Assembly (NCBI GenBank): GCA_963969395.1
Contig: OZ017796.1
Coordinates: 17,300,501 to 17,364,500, forward strand
Length of the DNA: 64,000 bases
Direction: 5' to 3'
Source of the DNA: Pseudoscleropodium purum
Lineage: Eukaryota; Streptophyta; Bryopsida; Hypnales; Brachytheciaceae
The notes under the pieces were generated by a model, which saw nothing but the letters and a program-made list of their open reading frames with translations, searched no databases and was not told the origin of the DNA. The first letter of the stretch is position 1. Every line of letters begins with the position of its first letter. Made by a program: the position numbers and the translations under genes. Positions 51,288 through 61,565 of this stretch are shown piece after piece.

Positions 51288-52599
51288 GTACCTTAACACT
51301 TTAAAAATTATGTGTTCAACTTTTGAATTATGAATGCATTCAAACTTGTCTCAATTTACAAGAATTTGATTTTCATCCACCTTAATGTCTTATGCTAGTT
51401 CTCTAATAATTTCATATTATAGATTTCTAGAACTTCACTCTTTTAATATTTTGAACTATGAATGCATTCAAACTTGTCTTAATATACAAGAATTTGATTT
51501 TCATCCATCTTAATGTCTTGTGCTAGTTTTCTAATAATTTCATGTAATAGATTTCTAGAACTTCTCTCTTTTTAAATATTTTCTAGTTTAAAGTATACAA
51601 GTTTGTTTGCTTTGGAAAAATCTCCCTTCAAAAATGACTTAATCCTGAAAGGTAAAAACTATGTATTTGGCAAATAGCAATTTGAGGTAGGTCACTACAA
51701 ATGGAATTTTTAATTTTTTTCTTTAAAAATTTCATACAATATGTTCCTGAGGAGTAGCCCAATAATTTTTGTAACCTTTGATTGCATGGTTTAAAAGTTA
51801 TTGCATGTTATGTAATTTTTATTACTTAACATGCAACTCGGGCAACTCAAAAAACATCTTTAAAAATCCTTTTTTTAAGAAATAAAAATTTGAAATTATT
51901 TTTAAAGATTTAAATATACATGGGAAGCTTTGAACACTTCCTAATTTTGATTAATGAGATGAAAGTTACTAAGTGAGGAGTTTTAGTTCATGGGTAGTTA
52001 TGGTTTTTAAACACTCTATACCTACCTGCAAACTAGAACTCCTCATAACTTTCATTCCATTAATCAAGATAGAATAATTCAAATCTTCCTACATATATAT
52101 AAATCTAGAAAATCAATTTCAAGTTTTTATTTATTTTTAAAGTGATTTTTAAAGAAGTTTTTTGAGCTACCCTAGCTATTTGTTGAGCAATAAAAATTAT
52201 ATAACATATGATAAATTTTTAAGCATACAATCAAAAGTTATGAAAATTGTTGAGCCTTAAAGCTACTCTTCAGGAACATATTGTATGAAATTTTCAAAGA
52301 AAAAAATGAAAAATTCTATTTGTAGTGAGCTGCCTCAAATTGCTATTTTGCCAACATATAGTTTTTACCTTTTAGGTTAAGTCTTTTTTGAAGGGAGATT
52401 TTTCCAAGGCAAATAGATATGTGTACTTTAAACTACAAAATATTTAAAAGAAAGAAGTTTCAAAAATCTATACCATAAAATTGTTAGAGAACTAGCACAA
52501 GATGTTAGGATGGATGAAAATCAAATTCTTATGTAGTGAGACAAGTTTGAATGCATTCATAGTTCAAAATTTGAACACATATTCTTTATGGTGTTAATC
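51288..52599. repeat. Giant foldback, ~1.3 kb imperfect palindrome
   Basis: Arms of roughly 600 bases are reverse complements with modest divergence. Left landmarks TGAATGCATTCAAACTTGTC, ATTTGATTTTCATCCA, AAATCTCCCTTCAAAAA, GGTAAAAACTATGT, AATTTCATACAATATGTTCC and GAGGAGTTTTAGTT recur inverted in reverse order on the right. The centre is near 52000. The left arm also carries a tandem duplication of about 125 bp (51326-51445 and 51451-51575) of which the right arm has one copy. Ends pair as GTACCTTAACACT with AGTGTTAAT-like sequence. It encodes no protein. A foldback transposon or a source of long hairpin RNA. Confidence 0.75.
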
Positions 52600-53910
52600 A
52601 TCACTTAAAAGATTATTAAAAAAAAAAACATTTGAAATTGTCTTTTTCTTTTCTTTAGGATCAATATTAAAAGTATCAAAAATATTCTTTTTTTAATTTT
52701 AATTAGAACTATTCTTTAAAAAAGTTAGAAAAAATGAAAAATGAAATCTTATGCAAACTAAGGTTTTCCAAGCCAAGTATACTTGTAACAAAAGTTGGAG
52801 ACATAGAAATGAAGTTGTTGGAGTTGAATTGTATAAAAACCATGAAGGTCTTTTTCTAATTGAAAGCCCCCACATTTTATTTTCTACAATTTAGTATGGA
52901 TGTAGGAATAAGTATTGGTCCTATGTTAGAATTTCAATTTCAAATTTTTAAAGATTAATGAAAATATAGGTATAATTCCTTTTTAATCCTACTTCTTAAT
53001 ATCTTTTTGATGCCAACATAAGAAACACATATTTTTTAACATATCAATATTTTGTTCAAAATCCCTTGATCTTTAGGGTTTAAGAGGCCAATCTAAAGAA
53101 TTGCTAAAAATAAATTACAAATATTATGATACATAGTGATTACTTAAATCTATGTATTTACCTCCTTGTGCTAAATCAATTTAACTTCACTTGTAGTTTA
53201 CAAAATGTTAGGAGAAATACTTGGCTAATGAATCAAAGGTGTGAATACATGAAAGCTATATGGAGGAAACATCTTATTAGACATTCACACAAGCCTTTTG
53301 AAAAAATGTATACTTTTAACATAAAACCATGAAATATTTTACAAACTAATATTGAATAAAGTAGCTTGATTTTGTATACTAAGAGGTTGGGATTGGTAGA
53401 TATAAATGGTGAGATATTGAAGTGGTTTGAAGTGGTTTGGTAGATATAAATTTTGAGACTTTAAACTTACTGTTTACATATTCAACTAACACCATGAAGG
53501 GTCAACGTTCTTAAAAACATAAAAAACATAACCAATAAATGTGACCTTTTGAAGATGTCTTCTCCAAGCATAGAGAAGTGTGTTCCTGGCCCACCGTAAG
53601 CTCTTGTGATGCATTCTGAAACACTGTGGAGTAATGTTAGAGCAAGGACACAGGTTTCTCCATGGCTAGTAACTTGGAATGCAAACCCATCTTACACATT
53701 CATGTAAAACCACCTAGACTATTCGTGCACCATCATTGCCACAAAGCCCTTTTACATTTTGGTTTTATTGACTTACTGTACTGTACATTGGCAGGCCCCA
53801 CAAAAAGGATGTGGGTAAAGTGAGCCCACTGTGTACAACATCACTTTGAGCTTTGCAAAGACTTCCCTGTCAGTGGGTCATTACTTACTGAACACCAAAA
53901 AATTACTGAC
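52600..53910. other. Intergenic, AT-rich, then more balanced
   Basis: No gene seen. From about 53540 the composition becomes more balanced, approaching the downstream end of the minus-strand FFPD-motif gene. Confidence 0.3.
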
Positions 53911-53914
53911 TACC

Positions 53915-53990
53915 AAAAAAGATTCGAACCACCCCAACCTTTAAATTCAGGCACACCTTCCTGCCACACCAAGTATGCCCATACACAAGG
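53915..53990 (-). ncRNA. tRNA-like / SINE-head Pol III promoter remnant
   Basis: On the minus strand TGGCAGGAAGG (A-box-like, near 53956-53966) is followed about 35 bases later by a perfect B-box GGTTCGAATC (53921-53930) and then a T-run. A D-stem-like GGCA/TGCC pair is present, but the T-stem does not close, so a functional tRNA is unlikely. A tRNA-derived SINE fragment is the better reading. Confidence 0.35.
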
Positions 53991-54400
53991 AACGTGTGCA
54001 ACATACAGAACCAATTTATATCCAAATCTTATATCAAACGTAGTATGATACAAACTATGGCCACCGAATGAGAAACACTACCAGTTTGAGATACACTCTG
54101 CGTGGCTCTTGATCAAGTCTAGCATTAATTCACAATGCAGCACATTTCAAATTTTCCAACACCAAGACACAGATCTACATTATCACCCAGCTCCATGGGT
54201 TACATGACTAGCCTCTGTAATATACACTCACTCTCTGCAAACTAGAGAAAAGATCAACATCATCTGAAATCGGGGCCAATTTTCAATTGCAATCAGCCAA
54301 CAATGTAGACCCCTCTTTTATAATTTTACAGTAGGAAATCTAACAAATTCTGTTCAAGCATAGCGCAGAGAATGGAGTTTACCCAGTCGTTGCCCTGGAT

Positions 54401-57400
54401 TCAACAATCGTCCTTCACAATTTTCCGCTTCTGAAGGAAGTTGAAGAGCTTGTGATGATCAGTGATACTGGATATCTCGTCCACCAGCTCTTGCCTGTGT
54501 CCAGAAGATTTGACAATGGCTCAGAAGATTGACACTAAAGTCGACCTGACTATCAACATTGAAACTTCCCTCACAACGTACGTGCAACGAGGCCAATTTT
54601 TTTTTTGAGAAAACGAGTTAGTATAGGATGCAATGAAGATACTAAAACTTGGATCGCCTTCCTCCATCAACATACTACACGCTTCAAATCTCACTTTCTT
54701 GAGAAGGTAATTCGAGGGTATGCCACATAAAACAAAACGGAATGAAGGATATCGAACTGAACCTCTTATTCGCCCACAGCAATTCATAAGAGATAAAGCT
54801 GGCAGTCGCAGTAATCCCGACCATTTCGAAAGCGCCATCCACTGTACCACATTGCTGTTAAATTAGACCACCACTTAGGATGTAGATATGAAGTTATAAT
54901 TCAACGCTGCAGCAAGTAATTGATCTTAGTGATACAGCTCGGTTGATACTAGTGATCCTTAGAGTCAGATTTCTACCAGAAACTACCAGAAATCTAATGC
55001 TCTGGACTAAATTCTCTGTTCATTCAAAAGTCCTATCGACCAGCATCAACGGTAATTACCCACATCCATTCTTCATGAAAAAATATCTATCGTGCTAACT
55101 GAAGTTCTTGTAACCACAAGAGAAAGGCTTTAGATTAGACATGTTAGCTACCTCCAACAAGAGCACCTACAGCACCCGCTCCAATAGCCAAAGCTGGGAA
55201 GGCAGCCTGCAGTGCTTGCATCTTAGCAAATCGCCTCTCTTCTTCAGCCTGAGCATGCAAGCCAATAGGTGAGCGAGTCCAAATATACAGGTCATAGACA
55301 GGTGTTACTCACAATCACACGAAAGCATCCTCATGATACACAGTGATCCTACGATCACTCTGATGGTAGGGAGACCTCCCCATGAATCAGGGGAAAGATT
55401 CTCTTTATGATGTAAAAAAGTTCCCAGAACATTCTAATTTTACTAAAACCTTGTTCATCGCTTCGTCTGATGATGCAGCGAGCAGGTTTTCCACGTGAGT
55501 GTGGTTCTTTCCAGAGGAACTTCACAAAACTACAAACTGGTGTTGTCTCAAATTAAAAACTCCAAAATTGGTTTTAGTGCAGAAGATGGAAATTGCTCCG
55601 AAATTGGTTCGAGTGCAGACGTTGGAAATTGACCTTTATGTCTTCTAGAAGTGCAAGCTCATCAGATGACAACGTACGCGAAACCTCACGGGCCTCTCTG
55701 TCACCTTGAAATGAGAGAGCACCGCTCGTATTGGGGGCCAAACTCTCCTCAGGAATGACTTTCACGAACTCTTTGTGCTGTCCTTGAGGCTTTTCTGCAA
55801 TTTCTTTCAGCATTTGTTTGCCATCGGGCTGCATGGTGCCACTGGGAAGGTTCTTGGGAATAGGCGACCCGGCTGAAGAGTCTTGCATTTTGCTTCTCCC
55901 ATCCCAGAACCGTGACCACATTGACCCACTAGACGACTGCCTGCTGGAACCACTGCCTGATGCTGTTCCCACTTGCTCATCCGGAAAGAACGGCTTCACA
56001 TTCTCCACCTTAACTGCGCCTTCTGACTGGGAAACGCCTGTTGAGTTTCTACCCTGCTGCTCATCAGCGAAGAAAGGTGCGACAGACTCCAAGGAAGGTC
56101 CATTCTTGCTTTGCTGCTCATCAGGGAAGAAAGGCGGGATGTTCTGAAAGGAAGCAGATCCCTTGACGTTTTTACTGCCCTGCTGATCATCTGGGAAGAA
56201 AGGAGGGACGTTCTGCGAGGAAGCAGACCCCTTAACGTTTTTACTGCCCTGTTGATCATCTGGGAAGAAAGGAGGGACGTTCTGCGAGGAAGCAGACCCC
56301 TTAACGTTTTTACTGCCCTGTTGATCATCTGGGAAGAAAGGAGGGACGTTCTGCGAGGAAGCAGACCCCTTAACGTTTTTACTGCCCTGTTGATCATCTG
56401 GGAAGAAAGGAGGGACGTTCTGCGAGGAAGCAGACCCCTTAACGTTTTTACTGCCCTGTTGATCATCTGGGAAGAAAGAAGTGACAGTCTTGTTTGCTGA
56501 TGAACCATTCTCATTTTTCCCTTGACTGCCCTGCTCATCTGGAAAGGAAGGGCCAACAGTCTCGGTTGATGATGCTGCCTCGTCAGGGAAAAAAGGGCGG
56601 ATCGACTTGTACTTATCTCCTTCCCATCTAGAGACAGGAGGAGGGGCCGGCCTTGAATAAGATGTAGTAGACCTATCGGAAAGGAAGAAGGGAGCCACAG
56701 AGGCATACTTGCTTGCAGACCATGACTTCTCACCTTTTGAGAGGCTCGGGGGCGAAGGCGTTTTATTACGCCCTGAGGAATTGAAAAACGAATTCCCGGT
56801 CGCTGCTGAGTTTGCCAACACCTCCTTGCTGTCACTTGCCTGATGAGAGACTTTGGACGAGAGATCCGGAGCAACAGGTTTACCTTTAAAGCTGCTGGTT
56901 AGTTTGCTGCCTTCTGAATCAGACGAGTTGGAGTCGGTTCCATCACTTTCCTTATGCAAAGCCTGTATCAAAAGTGCGATTATAGCCAACGCAACGGCCG
57001 AACCTGCATCCACAATGTGTTGCCATTAGGGATTTTCAAAGGTCTCGACTTAAGTGCAAGATATCACTATTTCTTTCCATTCTCGCGCCGTGTGATTCTG
57101 AGCTCCAGAATCTCATCCCAGAAATACTAAACCCTGCGTAAAGTTTTCAAATCAAGTATGAGAATCACCTCTTATTGAGGAAGAAGGAGCTCATACTTTG
57201 AAACACCTACTATCCCATAATTTAAGTACATCCTACTATTGGTCTTCGCTCGAGAAGGCAGATTCGACACAGAGTGAGCGGGATAGCAAACAGACAAAAT
57301 TTCTAATGTCTACGTAGGAAATACTAAAACCGTTAGGAAACCTAATCCTCCCTCTTGTTGACTGACCCCCTGAAAACCAATAGCAACTTATCTATTCTTA

Positions 57401-60400
57401 CACTCAGATGGCCTTCAATAAGCAAGTAGTGTAGAAGTGGCTTGGCTAATTGTCTACAGCACTAGTCTTTGAACTGGAATGGAATTTTCTACTGTTCCTT
57501 TCATAATGCTCTACAAACTCTCACTTTAATCTTGCACAAGCAATGACCATAAACAGCGATACGAATTTGGTATTCATAGGTTTGTCTCTCATAACCACAG
57601 TCATCCCTCCACAGCTCTCCCAATAATCACACCCACACATATTATATAAAAGGCTTAGATAGTTATCTCCATCTTGATATGTGAAACCTCAAAAAAAAAT
57701 GTATTAAGCTGCATGTACAGTCAGGTCTAGCTCATTTACGAATTCTGAATCCTGCTGAAAATTTGGATAACTTTGGAAGGCCCGTGTGCACTCAAAAATG
57801 AACGGAATTTCAAATTTCAAATTGCATTGGAATCACACTGAAGTCTATTTTACCACCATTACAAATGCACATATGTAATTGAAAATCATACAAAGAGTTT
57901 GATGTTCTTTATACACTACCTCCCATTTGGTGTTACCACCATTTGTGAAAATTACAACTTATAATTTAAGGTACATATTAGAAATGAACTTTCACAATTG
58001 CTTTAAAGACACTTGATCACATGCCACTTGAGTTTATTGAATCATTTTTTGCTTTTTCTTCACCCTAATGCAAGAATTCTTTCACTATCTTCCAAAAGGT
58101 CACTATGAAATGGGAGATAGTGTGTAGAATCAATCCAACTTGTAATATGATTTTACATTATTCATTTTCCACTTGTTATTAAGTTGAAGTAGACTTCAAT
58201 GTGATTCCAATACAATTTGCAATTTCAAAATTGATTCATTTTTTAGTACACTAGAGCTTCTTGAAGTTGCTGAAATTTCTAGTGAGCCTGGTCTGAAAAA
58301 TTCGTAAATGAACTAGACCTGACTGTACAAAAAGCCTTAAAACATGAAGGAGTAAACTATTTAGGCTAAAGCCTTGTTAGTGTGTTAACGTGTTCATGAT
58401 TAAGCAGCATGTCTAGAAAGCCTAAATGTCTAAAAAGTGAAAAGTAAGAAATGGTCTCACCTGTAGCTAAGGCAACCCCCAGGGTCACCCTAGCAGGAAA
58501 TCCAGGACTCCTGGAAGGATAGACATCCTGGGCATCAGAAGAGGAACCATACTGGTAAGAAGTATTATTATTATTGGAGTCTGCTTGATAGTACTTGGCA
58601 TGCTGCATCTGCTCCGCCAAGGTCACTGGGTCCACCTCCACAACGCCGTTGTTGGCTAAAACTCGGCTGTACCATTCGGCTGCGTCCATGTCGGTTTGCG
58701 TGTCTGTCTTCACGTCTTCTCGACTCTCCCTCCTGACTCGCAGCCGAGATGACCGGCGAACTGGCTTCCTCGGCGACATCACCAAAGGTGAGATCAAGTT
58801 GCAACAGGGCTCTGTACTTGGAATTTTGAAGTGATCCGTCGAAGCTTTGCTGCTCGTACTGCTCTGTGTCGTTCCATGTGTTGCCCGAGCTGATTTTCGC
58901 GACTACAAAAAAAATTATGTGTCAAGGTGTCAACTCCAAAAGGTTCTATTCTCACAAGCACATGGAAAACGATATGCCATTGATGAAGCAATGCACACAC
59001 TGGACAAGCATACTGTGGCATCCAAAATGGCATCGGTAATCAATCCCTAGAGAACCAAGGATTCATGGTTATAAAACGACCAATTCGATTGATCATATTC
59101 TGAAAATAATAGACTTCACATGGATCAATAGTCGATAGTTATTTCACTAGCACACACTGGATAAGCATACTAGATTCATGAAAGGCACGGAAAATTAACC
59201 CCTAAACAGTCAGGGATTCATGGTTATAAAAAGACCAATTCGATTGATCATATTCTGAAAATAATAGACTTCAGAGGAACCAACTACTATATCACTGGAG
59301 TCGATGAAGAGCATTGCGCATGCTCGACAATAAAAAAAAAAATTGAAAAAAAAAAAAGATCCAGTACGACCTACTCAAAACTGTTTAAAAACTATGAGAC
59401 TCAATTTGGAACTGCCTCAGGGATTAAAATATGGAAATCCATTCATAGACATGATAACAGCGTCCATTGTTTGATTTCACAACTGATCTCACGACATATA
59501 AGAAAGTCAATTTCCCTCACTGAATCTCGACCAAAGTGTATTTTATGATGAATGGCTGAGGAATATCCAACTCTTTCACATTAAATCGTTGAAAAGAGCT
59601 GTGAACACCTTTGTCCAGACTCCAAATGCAAGGAAAAATCTGAGCGTCCAAGATGCTCCAACTCTCTGACATCTCATTTCTTTAGCATCGATCCTTCCAA
59701 TCTGGAGTTCCAGAACAAAAGCATTGGTACAAGGTACTCAGCCAACTAGTATAGCCAAGCTACTACATCGCCATTCAATACTGACATTGTTTAGTTAAAC
59801 ACACCATCTCCACAGATTCATTACACGAGACAACTGCTCACCAACACTGGTACATACAGAATTTACGAGGCAATTTCAAGATCAACGTCCAAAAATTAAT
59901 CATCTTAGCACTTCCAGATATTCAAAAATACATATACTCAACTCCCACTACAGCACTAAATTCGTCCGCCACTTCGTATCCCCCCCAAAGAGGACCCACA
60001 AGATACCGAGTTTACCAGAGAGTCGGAGAACAAAGGACCAAAAGTAAGAAAGAGAACAAAATCCACGTACTGTACTCGACTGCCAAAGTACGAAGTCAAC
60101 TAGACCCAGAATTATTATTTTTTTATTTAAAAAAAATTCTAACGGAAAGAAGGAAATCACAGGCGGAAACGAAAGAGACGATTGAAAAAAACTACAAACT
60201 GCTACTGCTGCGTGATTCCACAGGTCTTCGCACTCGTTTCTTCTGTTTCACAATTTCCCTATACATAAACGCGAAATTTGCCATATTCGAACTCTGTTGC
60301 GATAGAAAAGAAAAGGGTTAACCACAACTACGTTAGAAAATTCGGCAGCGAAACTTGTCATATTCGAACTCAGATGCGAAAAGCGTTTTTCGCCACTGAG

Positions 60401-60525
60401 TTAGAAAATTCCGAAGCAAGATTCAAACAGTGAAAATTACGAAAGAGTACCCTCTGCCGACGAACGTTGGCGAGCCGATGCAGCGACTCCGGAGGAGCCC
60501 ACTGCGGCAGCAAGAGCGCCATCAT
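54401..60525 (-). CDS. Putative organellar two-membrane-segment protein with FFPD(D/E)Q motif repeats
   Basis: Exons on the minus strand: 60451-60525, 58461-58902, 55634-57003, 55152-55248, 54401-54489; phases agree and the product is 690 residues. The start MMALLLPQWAPPESLHRLANVRRQ and the following Ser/Arg/Thr-rich, acid-poor stretch resemble a transit peptide. A conserved-looking segment follows (EWYSRVLANNGVVEVDPVTL, AEQMQHAKYYQAD), then a membrane helix at about 161-188 spanning the exon 2/3 junction. Residues 277-516 are low-complexity and carry eleven PFFPDEQ-like motifs, five within 23-residue units FFPDDQQGSKNVKGSAS. The C-terminus has an acidic/basic stretch (LLEDIKAEEERRFAKMQ), a Gly/Ala hydrophobic segment at about 644-661 and a charged tail ending VKDDC. 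I do not recognise the family. The last acceptor (CAAG|AG at 54490) is the weakest junction; exon 1 depends on phase alone. Plastid location is inference. Confidence 0.7.
56130..56500 (-). repeat. 69-bp coding minisatellite (five units)
   Basis: GATCATCTGGGAAGAA recurs with exact 69-base spacing (unit starts near 56182, 56251, 56320, 56389 and 56458). The inner units are virtually identical at DNA level, while flanking motif copies in the same exon are diverged. Each unit encodes 23 residues, so copy-number change keeps the frame. Confidence 0.9.
57718..58325. mobile_element. Tc1/mariner-type foldback MITE in intron 2 of the FFPD-motif gene
   Basis: CAGTCAGGTCTAG then CTCATTTACGAATT at the left matches the inverse of the right end over about 30 bp, and TA flanks both sides (57716-57717, 58326-58327). 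The two halves pair further inward (TTGGAATCACA, TGAAGTCTA, ACTACCTCCCATTT), so much of the 608 bp is an imperfect hairpin. No transposase. Confidence 0.65.
58993..59273 (-). repeat. Direct duplication of ~125 bp in intron 1 of the FFPD-motif gene
   Basis: 58993-59119 and 59150-59273 share GCACACACTGGA, AAGCATACT, GGATTCATGGTTATAAAA and then CGATTGATCATATTCTGAAA with few differences. Confidence 0.7.
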
Positions 60526-61249
60526 GCTCACGCTCCCCGCACGGATATCGCCCCTTCCGAGTGCACAATCCCAGAAATAGAAGTACACCTAATGGCGCCC
60601 CTACGCAAATCGCATGGCTGCACTTGCTTTCGCCATCCCCCACATCCGCGTTTGCAATCCCAACAAAACGAAGCCTGGACGCTGAATCCCACGATTTCTA
60701 CCGAAATTGGCCGTGAATGTGAACAGGATTTGAAAGGAGAGATGGGTTCGATCTTGAGGAATCGTCCCAAGCGAGTGCGCGAGGGTTGAGTGGTTGGAAT
60801 TCTGCCGTTTGGGGCCGCAGTGGGAGCGCTGGTCGCCCGTCTGCGACGGACGTGAGCGTGAGCATGAGCTTGAGCATGCCAGCGACGCGGGTATGGCCAA
60901 TGAGCGCGCCACTTCACAATCCCTTTGGATAGAGGGAGCCTTTCTGGACGAACGTTCGATCGGATGAATGTGGGGAGAGTTTGGATGAATGTTTGAGGGG
61001 ATTTGGAAGAGGGCGGATGATTCTGCTCCTGTGACAGCCCAAGTTGAACTTGCTGGGATCCAACTGAATCTTTTCATCTGCCTGGATAATAAAAAACATA
61101 AAAGTCTTGCTCTGTTTTATGTTTAAAAGGTATCGGTGTCCGTTTCCTAGCAAAGTAGTGAAGAGAGAAATATCTTCAATCTCCTTTTGAGATTGGCGTA
61201 AATGGAGAGTTTTGTGTTGCATACACAAATTTTTCTATATTCAAGTGTA
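60526..61249 (-). promoter_or_regulatory. 5' flank of the FFPD-motif gene
   Basis: GC-richer than the surrounding DNA up to about 61050, as expected for leader and promoter. Long frames here (for example 60601-61077) lack splice support and overlap in several frames. No core element could be fixed by eye. Confidence 0.35.
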
Positions 61250-61565
61250 TAAGGTAGGAGATTCTAAAAGCACACAGGTTCTAAAAGCGTCCACCTCCTT
61301 AATGTACACTACATGTACATATTGCTTTTCAATAGCCTTTAACCATGTACAAACAAGTGGACACTATTAGAACCTTATGCCACTTCAGCTTCAAATTTTC
61401 ATAACTAATTCCACAAAGCTCCAAAAAATATGAAATGACTTAGGTTGGATGCCAATTCTACTTGTCTTTCAAGGTTAATTTACTGAAAAATATTTAAAGA
61501 ACTTTCACCTCCCCAAAAATCTGTTCCAGCTCTTAAATGGTCGGTTTATGGACCTTCTACCTTAA
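61250..61565. mobile_element. Possible Harbinger-like MITE
   Basis: AAGGTAGGAGATTC at the left resembles the inverse of the right end, AAGGTAGAAGGTCC. The ends abut TA/TTA-rich sequence like the elements at 37770 and 45898. The terminal match is only about 14 bp, so support is modest. Confidence 0.35.

Noticed and set aside
56130..56500. CRISPR-like regular repeats
   Set aside because: The units are contiguous and coding, with no spacers, inside a plant exon.
55818..56874. Long open frames on the opposite strand and in a second minus frame across the 69-bp repeats (292, 129 and 109 codons)
   Set aside because: The repeat period is a multiple of three, so every frame stays open across it. 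Only the 55634-57003 frame joins neighbouring exons in phase.
60430..61228. Frames of 104-158 codons near the start of the FFPD-motif gene
   Set aside because: Overlapping frames on both strands in a GC-richer promoter; no splice support except for the 25-codon first exon.
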